A stretch of DNA of 64,000 nucleotides. Origin: Simplicispira suum (GTDB lineage Bacteria > Pseudomonadota > Gammaproteobacteria > Burkholderiales > Burkholderiaceae_C). The notes under the pieces are model-generated. The model saw only the letters and a program-made list of their open reading frames with translations. It was not told the DNA's origin and did not search any database. The position numbers and the translations under genes are program-made. Of this stretch, positions 1-7,314 are shown one piece after another. Position 1 is the stretch's first letter. The number at the start of each line of letters is the position of its first letter. The DNA lies in assembly GCF_003008595.1 (NCBI RefSeq), contig NZ_CP027669.1, forward strand, positions 1,922,001-1,986,000, read 5' to 3'.

Positions 1-539
1 GCCTGCATGGCGCTGCGCCCCATTACCAGAACCACAGCGGGCGCGAAGGCCGCCACATGCTCTGCCATGGCCGCGTCTGCTGCCTGTGCGCCCGGTTCGG
101 CCCCTGCGCTCACGCTGCACAAACCCACCCGGGGGTGCCGGTGCAGCTGCAGTGCGTGCAGCATGGCGTGCAACAGGCGTTCGGCGCCCTCGGCCAAGGG
201 ATCGTCCGGCGCAAACGCTTCCGCCACCACCAGCCAGCCCGCTCCGAGTGCCAACGGCGCTTGGCTCGGATCCGCCTGCGGATACAGCAGGCGCGGGGCC
301 TGAATGGTCCAGGCAGATACGGCAGCTACCCGCTCAATGGTGTTTGCTGGCTGCGCAGGCATCCGATGTGCGGGGGTGGGCGCTGGACCGGTTGCTGCTT
401 TGGGTGAGGTCTGCACGCGGGCGGCTGGCGCCTGTGCCAGGAGCGGCAATGGCGCTGTCGACGAGGCTGGGGGAGTCCACATTCGCACCCCCATCTCGTG
501 GAGCATGGCGCGTTGGCGAGCGTCGAGCTGCAGAGTCAC
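1..539 (-). CDS. uracil-DNA glycosylase family protein, C-terminus outside window
   Basis: About 179 codons are visible, reading off the left edge. The GTG start at 539 overlaps the rimI stop as GTGA; an ATG at codon 12 is an alternative. After a Pro/Ala-rich linker (about residues 24-70) comes a UDG-fold core: the strand GWLVVAEAF, then RLLHAMLHALQL, then FAPAVVLVMGRSAMQA, the pattern of the family 4/5 fold. The usual GE(A/P)PG...G(Q)PFVG active-site motif reads AEAFAPDDPLAEGAE, so the catalytic loop looks degenerate. The position after tsaB-rimI is the usual one for this gene in related bacteria. The family call is an inference from fold pattern and context; activity is doubtful. Confidence 0.6.
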   Translation of the reverse strand, partial: MTLQLDARQRAMLHEMGVRMWTPPASSTAPLPLLAQAPAARVQTSPKAATGPAPTPAHRMPAQPANTIERVAAVSAWTIQAPRLLYPQADPSQAPLALGAGWLVVAEAFAPDDPLAEGAERLLHAMLHALQLHRHPRVGLCSVSAGAEPGAQAADAAMAEHVAAFAPAVVLVMGRSAMQ

Positions 540-1015
540 AAGGCCAGACTCATGACGATGGCATCCTCGCGCGCGCCGCCCGCTGCCGGGTAGTAGCGTG
601 GCCGCTCGCCAACGCGGCGAAAGCCGAAAGATTGGTAGAGCGCGATGGCGCGCGCATTGCTTGAGCGCACTTCCAGCCACAACCACTGAGCGCCTTGCGC
701 GCGCGCCCAAAGTGCCAGCGCATCCAGCAGCACCCGGGCCCAGCCCTGGCGTTGGAACTGCGGCGCCACGGTGAGGTTGAGCAGGTGCGCCTCGTCCACA
801 CCGCGCATGGCGACGTAGTAACCCAGTACCTGCTCGCCTGCGCACAGCAGATGCACCGCGTAGCCACTGGAGAGGGAGTCCGTGAAATTGCCGCGGCTCC
901 AAGGGAATTCGTAGGCTTGCGACTCAATCGCCAGCACGCATTCGAGCTGGCCGAGCGAAAGCGCCTCCAGCCGCACCTGCAGCGCATTGGGCGTTTGGGC
1001 GGCGACGGCGTTCAT
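536..1015 (-). CDS. rimI: ribosomal protein S18 alanine N-acetyltransferase
   Basis: 159 aa GNAT-fold enzyme that acetylates the N-terminal alanine of ribosomal protein S18 using acetyl-CoA. The acetyl-CoA loop is QRQGWARVLL (about residues 88-97), followed by LEVRSSNARAIALYQSFGF, the RimI signature. The ATG start at 1015 overlaps the tsaB stop as ATGA, so the two are translationally coupled. The tsaB-rimI pairing supports this assignment over a generic GNAT. Confidence 0.93.
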   Translation of the reverse strand: MNAVAAQTPNALQVRLEALSLGQLECVLAIESQAYEFPWSRGNFTDSLSSGYAVHLLCAGEQVLGYYVAMRGVDEAHLLNLTVAPQFQRQGWARVLLDALALWARAQGAQWLWLEVRSSNARAIALYQSFGFRRVGERPRYYPAAGGAREDAIVMSLAL

Positions 1016-1719
1016 GGTGCTGTCGCCCCCCTCTGGGCGGCCATGGCTGCGCGCTCGGCCGTGGTCTGGGCCACCTTGTTGCGCACATACAAGGGCAGGG
1101 CCGCATCGGCCGCAAGTGCCAGCCCTTGCGCCAGCAAGGCAGGCGCAAGGCGCAGCAGAGCGGCGGCTTCGGGCCGCGCCTGTACGTGCAGCGCATGGGG
1201 CGCGAGGCGCGCGCCATAGACAGCGTGGGCGTTGCCGGCCACGGTCCAGCCGTCCTGCACTGCCATCGACTCGGGCGCGCAGACCGAGCAGTCGCCGCTG
1301 GTACTCCAGTGCCCTGCGTCGTAGCTGTAGTGAGCCATGTAGACCTCGTCCATGCGGGCGTCCAGCACCGCGACGACCTGCGTGCAGCCATGCCGGTGGC
1401 GGGCGTCCTCGGCTACGGCGAGCAAGCTGCCGATGGGCAAGACCGGCAGGCCCGCGCCGCCGCGGGCGCCAAAGGCCAGGCCCTGCGCGACCGAGCAGGC
1501 GGTGCGCACGCCCGTAAACGAGCCGGGTCCGCGCCCGAAGACCAGCGCATCCAAAGCGTCGAGCGAGAGGGCCGCTTCGCCCAGCGCCTGGCGCAGCGCG
1601 GGAATCAAGCCGGCCGAAGCCTGGGCGCCCCCAGTGCCGCTGTGCGTGATCACGCGCTCGCCGTGCTGCACGGCGATGGACAGCGATTCGGTGCTGGTAT
1701 CGAAGGCAAGCAACTTCAT
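1012..1719 (-). CDS. tsaB: tRNA threonylcarbamoyladenosine biosynthesis protein TsaB
   Basis: 235 aa. The N-terminal actin/Hsp70-like fold starts MKLLAFDTSTESLSIAV and contains the FGRGPGSFTGVR loop characteristic of TsaB. It is the scaffold partner of TsaD in forming t6A37 on ANN-decoding tRNAs. The ATG at 1719 is chosen because homology begins there; the reading frame is open far upstream only because it runs antisense to dacB. It is the first gene of tsaB-rimI-udg, all with 4-nt overlaps. The t6A partner tsaC lies at 6303-7304. Confidence 0.95.
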   Translation of the reverse strand: MKLLAFDTSTESLSIAVQHGERVITHSGTGGAQASAGLIPALRQALGEAALSLDALDALVFGRGPGSFTGVRTACSVAQGLAFGARGGAGLPVLPIGSLLAVAEDARHRHGCTQVVAVLDARMDEVYMAHYSYDAGHWSTSGDCSVCAPESMAVQDGWTVAGNAHAVYGARLAPHALHVQARPEAAALLRLAPALLAQGLALAADAALPLYVRNKVAQTTAERAAMAAQRGATAP

Positions 1720-1794
1720 GGGATGTGGGGGAGCGGGGCCATGGACACGATTATCGGCGCCGTGGCGGACTCTGGCGCGCATAGACTCCGGCGG

Positions 1795-3255
1795 ATGTTG
1801 AAGTGCCTGCCCTCCCTGCTTTCCTTCTCGCGCCCGCTCTGTGCTTTCCTTGTGTGCACACTTGCCCCCAGCTTCTGGGCGACCGCAGCTGCGCCGCCTT
1901 CCGCAACGCTGCCAGCCACTGTCACCGCAGCGCTCAGCCGCGCTGGCGTGCCCCGCGAAGCCTTTGCCGCGCTCGTCGTGCCCGCTGACGAAGGCAGCTC
2001 GCCACGCCTGAACTGGCAAGGCGATCGACCCATGAATGCGGCGTCGGTGATGAAGCTCGCCACCACTTTTGCCGCGCTGGATTTGCTGGGGCCCGCCTAC
2101 ACCTGGAGCACGCCCGTGTTTGCGCAGGGCCCGGTGCGCGATGGCACGCTGCAAGGCAACCTGTACCTGCGCGGCAGTGGCGACCCCAGCTTGGTGATGG
2201 AACGGCTCTGGCTGCTGCTGCGGCGTGTGCAGGCGCATGGCATTGACGCCATTGCGGGTGACATCGTGGTCGATGGCACAGCGTTCGCCGGTGCTGCCCG
2301 TGATCCGGCGGCCTTTGATGGCGAGCCGCTGCGCGCCTACAACGCCGCGCCGGACGCCCTGCTGGTGAACTTCAAATCGCTGGTGCTGGACTTGGTGCCA
2401 GATGCCGCAGCCGGCCTGGCGCGCATCCAGGTGGCGCCACCAATGGCAGGACTTGCGGTGCAGGCCAGCGTACCGCTGGCGCCTGCCGGAACGCGCTGCG
2501 GCGATTGGCGCGCACAGATGCGCCTCAGCCTGGCAGATCCCACTCGGTTGGCTTTTCAGGGGCAGTACCCAGCAGCTTGCGGCGAGCGCAGCTGGGCGCT
2601 GGCCCCGCCCCAGCCCGAGTTGTTCGGGCCGCGTGCCGTGGCCGGTATGTGGCTGGCGCTGGGTGGCAGGCTGGGCGGCAGCGCACGGCTGGGCAAGGTG
2701 CCGGACGGCCTGGCGCCCCTTTTCGTACACAGCTCGGCGCCGCTGGCCGAGGCAGTGCAAAACATCAACAAGTTCAGCAATAACGTCATGGCTCAGCAGG
2801 TTTTTTTGACGCTCGGTCTGGAGGCCGGCGGCGTCGGCAGCCTGGATACTGCACGCGCCGCGCTGCAGACTTGGTGGGCACGCCGCATGGGCGCCGCCGC
2901 CATGCCGGTCTTTGACAACGGTGCAGGCCTGAGCCGTGAAACGCGAATCAGCGCGTCTTCGCTGGCGCGCATGTTGCAGCGCGCCTGGGCCTCGCCCGTG
3001 ATGCCGGAGCTGATGGCTTCGCTTCCCATTGTCGGAGTCGACGGCACCCTGCGCCGCAGCCAGAGCCGCGCCGTGGGCAGCGCACATCTCAAGACCGGCA
3101 GCCTGCAGGATGTGCTGGCCATCGCCGGTTACGTGCATGGCGACGACGGCCAACGCTGGGTCCTGGTGGCCCTGGTGAACCACGATCATGCGGCGGCTGC
3201 CCGGCCGGCGCTGGATGCGTTGATCGACTGGACGCGTCTGGCAAGCCAGCGTTAG
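1795..3255 (+). CDS. dacB: D-alanyl-D-alanine carboxypeptidase/endopeptidase (PBP4 type)
   Basis: 486 aa periplasmic low-molecular-weight penicillin-binding protein of the S13 peptidase family, acting on peptidoglycan cross-links. A hydrophobic signal segment with an Ala-rich cleavage region occupies residues 1-35. The three active-site motifs are present: SVMK (Ser84-Lys87), SNN (Ser328) and KTG (Lys433). The large insertion between motifs 1 and 2 is typical of class C PBP4. The ATG at 1795 gives a clean signal peptide; an in-frame ATG at 1741 is possible. Divergent from tsaB. Confidence 0.93.
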   Translation: MLKCLPSLLSFSRPLCAFLVCTLAPSFWATAAAPPSATLPATVTAALSRAGVPREAFAALVVPADEGSSPRLNWQGDRPMNAASVMKLATTFAALDLLGPAYTWSTPVFAQGPVRDGTLQGNLYLRGSGDPSLVMERLWLLLRRVQAHGIDAIAGDIVVDGTAFAGAARDPAAFDGEPLRAYNAAPDALLVNFKSLVLDLVPDAAAGLARIQVAPPMAGLAVQASVPLAPAGTRCGDWRAQMRLSLADPTRLAFQGQYPAACGERSWALAPPQPELFGPRAVAGMWLALGGRLGGSARLGKVPDGLAPLFVHSSAPLAEAVQNINKFSNNVMAQQVFLTLGLEAGGVGSLDTARAALQTWWARRMGAAAMPVFDNGAGLSRETRISASSLARMLQRAWASPVMPELMASLPIVGVDGTLRRSQSRAVGSAHLKTGSLQDVLAIAGYVHGDDGQRWVLVALVNHDHAAAARPALDALIDWTRLASQR

Positions 3256-3351
3256 GTTTGCGCAGCATCGGTCGCTTCGGGCAGGCAAGAGGCGGCACCA
3301 TTGGCGTTTACCCGCTGTAACTTTTATCGCGCCCGCAGTAACATTTCAAGC

Positions 3352-3373
3352 AAATAGAACGGTCGTTCTATTT
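3352..3373. promoter_or_regulatory. perfect 22-bp palindrome, probable repressor operator
   Basis: AAATAGAACG, a GT centre, then CGTTCTATTT: ten perfectly paired bases per arm. It lies 23 bp before the ATG of the SGNH hydrolase gene and its AT-rich arms stand out from the GC-rich surroundings. Size, symmetry and placement are typical of a TetR-family dimer site; no terminator-like T-run belongs to it. No tetR-like gene is visible in the window, so the regulator is unknown. Confidence 0.5.
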
Positions 3374-3396
3374 TCCAATTTTTGGGAGTGAAGTGT

Positions 3397-4542
3397 ATGG
3401 ATTTCCAGCGCAAGACAAAGTGGGCCTTGCTGGCAGTTGCCGCAGCGGCACTGTCGGCATGCGGCGGAGGTGGCTCGGATACGACCCCAGCGGCGCCGAT
3501 CACCGGGGTCAAGGTCATGGGCGACAGCCTGGCCGACAGCGGCACTTTCGGGCTCAAGTTCACGGTGCAGGGCGCTGCACCTACGGGCGCCGGATCCACG
3601 CCCATCTGGCCTGAGCGCATCGCCAGTGAATACGGCGTCTCGCTGTGCCCCAAGTACCAATTCACTGGAACGGCCTTCAATTCCGCTGCTGGATGCACCA
3701 ATTACGCCATCGGCGGCGGGCGCATCAACAACTACACTGCCCCGACATCGCCCGTCTCCATTACCAAGCAGATGGGGGATGCCGGTGCGGCAGGCTTTGC
3801 TGCCGGGGACCTGGTGCTGATCGATGGTGGTGGCAACGATGCCGCCGACTTGGTGGGCGCCTACCTTTCTGCATCCAAGGACGGCGGCGCGGCCTACAAG
3901 GGCTTCTTGACGACGTTGTTGCCCGCTTCCATGGTCGATGCCGCCTTTGCTGGCGGTACCACGGGGATGGCCCAGGTGGGTGGTGCTTATATGGTCGGCC
4001 TGGCCGACAAGTTTTCTGCGTCTATTGCTGCCGATGTGCTGGGCAAAGGCGCGCAGCGGGTCGCTGTTCTGAATCTGCCCGGCATTTACAACACTCCGCG
4101 CCTGCAGCAATTGCTTGGTGGCATTGCAGCTTCCGCTGGCCCAGCCGCCGCCGCGCAAGTTCAGGGCTTGGTCAAGAGCTGGGTTGAGGCCTTCAACGCG
4201 AAACTCGCCGCCAACTTTGCTGGCAACGACAAAGTCGTGATTGTGGATTTCTACACCTCACTCAATGACCAGATTGCGCACCCTGAGCAGTTCTCCCTGA
4301 CCAATGCCAAGAACACCGCCTGCCCGATCACGGGCGTGGGCGGTGATGGCTTGCCTACCTACACTTTTGCTACCTGCACGGCGACCTCGCTCTCGGCGAT
4401 GGCGCCTCCTGCCGGCGCAACCGGTGGCGCGGACTGGTGGAAGACCTATGCGTTCTCCGACAGCTTTCACCCCACTCCCTACGGACACCAGTTGCTGAGC
4501 CAGCTGGTGGCGCGCTCCCTTGCCCAGGCTGGCTGGCTGTAA
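3397..4542 (+). CDS. SGNH/GDSL-family esterase, putative lipoprotein
   Basis: 381 aa. The N-terminus ends in LSACG, a lipobox predicting an outer-membrane lipoprotein. The SGNH blocks are intact: block I GDSLADSGTFG (nucleophile Ser44), block III GGGNDAADL, and block V DSFHPTPYGH (Asp355, His358). This predicts a lipase/esterase of GDSL family II. The ATG at 3397 has a GGGAG ribosome site 7-8 nt upstream. It is followed after 21 nt by an OmpW gene and probably cotranscribed with it; a 22-bp palindrome precedes it. A catalytically degenerate homologue lies opposite at 5292-6245. The substrate cannot be told from sequence. Confidence 0.87.
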   Translation: MDFQRKTKWALLAVAAAALSACGGGGSDTTPAAPITGVKVMGDSLADSGTFGLKFTVQGAAPTGAGSTPIWPERIASEYGVSLCPKYQFTGTAFNSAAGCTNYAIGGGRINNYTAPTSPVSITKQMGDAGAAGFAAGDLVLIDGGGNDAADLVGAYLSASKDGGAAYKGFLTTLLPASMVDAAFAGGTTGMAQVGGAYMVGLADKFSASIAADVLGKGAQRVAVLNLPGIYNTPRLQQLLGGIAASAGPAAAAQVQGLVKSWVEAFNAKLAANFAGNDKVVIVDFYTSLNDQIAHPEQFSLTNAKNTACPITGVGGDGLPTYTFATCTATSLSAMAPPAGATGGADWWKTYAFSDSFHPTPYGHQLLSQLVARSLAQAGWL

Positions 4543-4563
4543 CTGCACCATCAAGGAAACACC

Positions 4564-5241
4564 ATGAAAAACACAAACCAATGGCGCTGGGTGGCAGGCG
4601 CGCTGCTGCTGGCAGCCGCACCGCTGGCGCAGTCCCAAAGCGCAGGCAGCCTGCTGGTACGCGGGGGCTTTACGCAGATTTCGCCAGACGTCAGCAGCGG
4701 CAACCTCACGGCGCCCAGCTTTGCCAATACCAAGGTGGACGTGCGCTCGGATACCCAGCTTTCGGGCGGCATCACCTACATGTTGACCGACCACTGGGCG
4801 GTGGACGTACCGCTTGCCTTGCCGTTCAAGCACGACACGGTGGGTGCTGGTGCGATTGCAGGCGTGGGCAAGATCGGTGAGGTCAAGTCCCTGCCGGTCA
4901 CCGTCTTTGCGCAGTACCGTTTCCTGGAGCCCCAAGCCAAGATTCGCCCGTACGTGGGCTTGGGCCTGACCTACGCAAAGTTCTACAAAGAGCGTGGCAC
5001 GGCAGCGCTGAACGGCCTGACGGGCGGGACACCTGCCAACCCGACGTTGCTGAGCGCAGAATCCAAATTGGGACTGACGCCGCAGGTAGGCGTCAGCATT
5101 GCGCTGAATGACCGCTGGTTTGTTGACCTGGCCTATTACAAGACCTTCGTGAAGACGCGCAACACACTGTCGACTGGTCAGCACATCGACATCAAGCTCA
5201 ACCCGGATGTCTTTGCGATCGGCGTAGGCTACCGCTTCTAA
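4564..5241 (+). CDS. OmpW family outer membrane protein
   Basis: 225 aa with a signal peptide ending around residue 25. The mature part has the OmpW pattern: LLVRGGFTQISPD near the start, GITYMLTDHWAVDV, PVTVFAQYRF, RPYVGLGLTYAKFY, a DRWFVDLAYYKTF strand, and a C-terminal aromatic residue (GVGYRF), as expected for an 8-strand beta-barrel recognised by BAM. OmpW proteins form narrow hydrophobic channels. It directly follows the SGNH lipoprotein gene; a functional link such as export of lipolysis products is only an inference. A strong terminator follows. Confidence 0.9.
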   Translation: MKNTNQWRWVAGALLLAAAPLAQSQSAGSLLVRGGFTQISPDVSSGNLTAPSFANTKVDVRSDTQLSGGITYMLTDHWAVDVPLALPFKHDTVGAGAIAGVGKIGEVKSLPVTVFAQYRFLEPQAKIRPYVGLGLTYAKFYKERGTAALNGLTGGTPANPTLLSAESKLGLTPQVGVSIALNDRWFVDLAYYKTFVKTRNTLSTGQHIDIKLNPDVFAIGVGYRF

Positions 5242-5243
5242 TC

Positions 5244-5270
5244 AAAAAACCGACCCAAGGGTCGGCTTTT
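5244..5270. terminator. bidirectional rho-independent terminator
   Basis: An A6 run, then CCGACC-CAAG-GGTCGG, then CTTTTTT. The stem is perfect and flanked by A and T runs on opposite sides, so it can end both the ompW transcript and the convergent SGNH-like gene. Confidence 0.85.
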
Positions 5271-5291
5271 TGATGGCAAGTGCGTGCGCGC

Positions 5292-6245
5292 TTACCAGCG
5301 GGCGCGCAAGCGGTCGTAGGCGTAGTTGCCCAGCTGTCTGTGGGCCGACGGGCTCAGGTAAACCGAGTCCGCAAACACGTAGCTGCTGGCATTGGCACCT
5401 GCCACCAGGGTGGCTGGTGTGCACAACGCCGAATTGACCTGGCCCGCCCCAATGCCGATGCCAGCGCCTGCGTCGACGGAGGTGCAGACAGGGTCCGTAG
5501 TGTTCGTGAATGAATACACCCCTGGAGCCGCTTTGTAGAGATTCACGAAGTAGGCCGCGTCGATGTACAGAACGTGGGCACCCAGATCGTTGATGTCGAC
5601 CAGCAGCCCTTGATTGAAGGCGCTGCTGGCCTGGCTGAGCAGGCTTTCGCGGTCGACGGCCTTGGCCCAGGGCGTCATTCCCAGATCAAAAATACCCGAT
5701 ACCAGTACATGCGGTGCGCCTGCATCCACCAGGCGCTTGACCTGCGCGGCCAGGAGCTTGCCGTTGGCGCGGGAGTTGGCGACGAAGGCATCGGCCGTCT
5801 GGCTGCCTGCCTGCACCGCAGCGAGGCCGACGATCAGATCGCTGATACCGCCGTTGATCAGAATCAGGTCATTGGCTGCAAAGCTGCCCTTGGCCAGAAA
5901 TGCATCGACCTGGGCCGCAATCGTCGGCGTGGACGCGTCGCCTGCCGCATCGGGTGTCGCCGCAAGGCGAGCATTGCCCTGCGCATAGCTCAGACCGCCG
6001 GCGGAAGCGCTTGTCAGCGTCTTGCCGTAGCGGTCGGCCACTTGAAGCGTCCAGTTGTTGATGCTGCCGTCGTTGACGGTGTAGCGCGTACCTTTTTGGC
6101 CAACGTCGCTGTAGGCGTCGCCAAAGGCAACGAAACGATCGGGTGTGATGGCCGATTCGGTGGTGCTCGATCCGCAAGCCGTCAGCAAGGCTGCTGCGGC
6201 ACAGGCGGCTGCGAGGACGCTGCGGCGCATCCAGTGTTTTGCCAT
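5292..6245 (-). CDS. SGNH-fold lipoprotein with substituted catalytic residues
   Basis: 317 aa. The lipobox LLTAC predicts a lipoprotein. The fold matches the SGNH protein at 3397-4542 along its length, but the catalytic blocks are changed: block I reads FGDAYSDVG (Ala44 in place of Ser), block III reads GGISD (Ser in place of the GxND Asn), and block V reads DSVYLSPSAH (Tyr296 at the His position). The frame is intact over 317 codons, so it appears to be under selection without hydrolase activity. It might bind a lipid or carbohydrate, but that is speculation. It converges on ompW and shares its terminator. Confidence 0.8.
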   Translation of the reverse strand: MAKHWMRRSVLAAACAAAALLTACGSSTTESAITPDRFVAFGDAYSDVGQKGTRYTVNDGSINNWTLQVADRYGKTLTSASAGGLSYAQGNARLAATPDAAGDASTPTIAAQVDAFLAKGSFAANDLILINGGISDLIVGLAAVQAGSQTADAFVANSRANGKLLAAQVKRLVDAGAPHVLVSGIFDLGMTPWAKAVDRESLLSQASSAFNQGLLVDINDLGAHVLYIDAAYFVNLYKAAPGVYSFTNTTDPVCTSVDAGAGIGIGAGQVNSALCTPATLVAGANASSYVFADSVYLSPSAHRQLGNYAYDRLRARW

Positions 6246-6302
6246 GGTGTGTGTTCTCCGATAAGGCTGGCTAGTTTAACGATCTGCAACGCCCACGTGC
6301 GT

Positions 6303-7304
6303 TCACGCCGCCGCGCGCTGCAGACGGTCGCGCACGCCTTCCCATTCCGGCGTGTTGGGCGGTACCTCCACCCAGATCAGGCGCACGCCCGCATCATCGA
6401 AGCCGCGCAGCGCAGCAAAGAGCTGCTGTGCGGTGGCCTCGGCGTCGTCGGGCATGCGGCGGATCAGCACGCGGGACGACGCGCTGCGCAGGGGGGCTCG
6501 GGCATACACCGCCAGGTGGGCCGCGTCCGCGCCCAGGATGTCGAGGCCCGCTTGCAGCGCGCGCGCGTCCATCAGGCGCACCGTCGCCTGCGGCGCGTAG
6601 TGCGATTCCAGCGTGCCCGACGCACGCGGCGCCTTGGCAGGCAGATCGTCTCTGGACAGCAATGGGCGAGCGCAAACCGCCTCGATTTGCGCGCGGCTGA
6701 TGGCGCCCGGGCGCAGCAGCACCGGGGCGCCGCGCGTGCAATCGACGATGGTCGATTCAATGCCCACGGCGCAGGCGCCGCCGTCGAGCACCAGCAGCTC
6801 GTTGCCCAGTTCGTCCAGCACGTGCTGGGCCGTGGTGGGGCTGACCCTGCCAAAGCGGTTGGCGCTGGGCGCAGCCAGGCCGGCGATGGCGCGCTCGCCT
6901 GCAGAGGGCGCGGCGCAGGCGGCCAGCAAGGCCTGGGCCACGGGGTGCGCCGGGCAGCGCAGGCCGATGCTGTCCTGGCCGCCGGCGGCGGCTGCGGCCA
7001 CTTCAGCGCGGCGCGGCAGGATCACGGTGAGCGGGCCGGGCCAGAAAGCATTGACCAGCGCTTGAGCGAAATCCGGCACCTCGCGGGCGAAGTGCTGGAG
7101 CGCGTCGGCGCTTGCCACGTGCACGATCAGCGGGTGATCGCTCGGCCGTCCCTTGGTGGCAAACACCTGCGCCACGGCGCCATCGCTGTCCGCGTCGGCG
7201 GCCAGCCCGTAGACGGTTTCGGTGGGCAGGCCCACCAGGGCGCCGCTGCGCAGCGCTTGCGCGGCCTGGACGATGGAATCGGGGAGCTTGCCGTCGAGGA
7301 TCAT
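6303..7304 (-). CDS. tsaC: L-threonylcarbamoyladenylate synthase (Sua5/YrdC)
   Basis: 333 aa. The YrdC domain (about residues 10-200) carries ALVGLPTETVYGLAADA and KGRPSDHPLIVH, the ATP/bicarbonate/threonine site. A C-terminal Sua5 domain follows (to residue 333), so this is the long Sua5-type enzyme. It makes threonylcarbamoyl-AMP for t6A tRNA modification, feeding TsaB/TsaD. The ATG at 7304 is chosen over upstream codons that overlap the end of purK. It lies 10 nt downstream of purK and is likely in the purE-purK operon. Confidence 0.93.
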   Translation of the reverse strand: MILDGKLPDSIVQAAQALRSGALVGLPTETVYGLAADADSDGAVAQVFATKGRPSDHPLIVHVASADALQHFAREVPDFAQALVNAFWPGPLTVILPRRAEVAAAAAGGQDSIGLRCPAHPVAQALLAACAAPSAGERAIAGLAAPSANRFGRVSPTTAQHVLDELGNELLVLDGGACAVGIESTIVDCTRGAPVLLRPGAISRAQIEAVCARPLLSRDDLPAKAPRASGTLESHYAPQATVRLMDARALQAGLDILGADAAHLAVYARAPLRSASSRVLIRRMPDDAEATAQQLFAALRGFDDAGVRLIWVEVPPNTPEWEGVRDRLQRAAA

Positions 7305-7314
7305 CGCTGCGCTC

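Noticed and set aside
1012..3288. Very long minus-strand open frame of 758 codons covering the dacB region
   Set aside because: Only the tsaB part (1012-1719) has homology; the rest is antisense to dacB and open because of high GC content.
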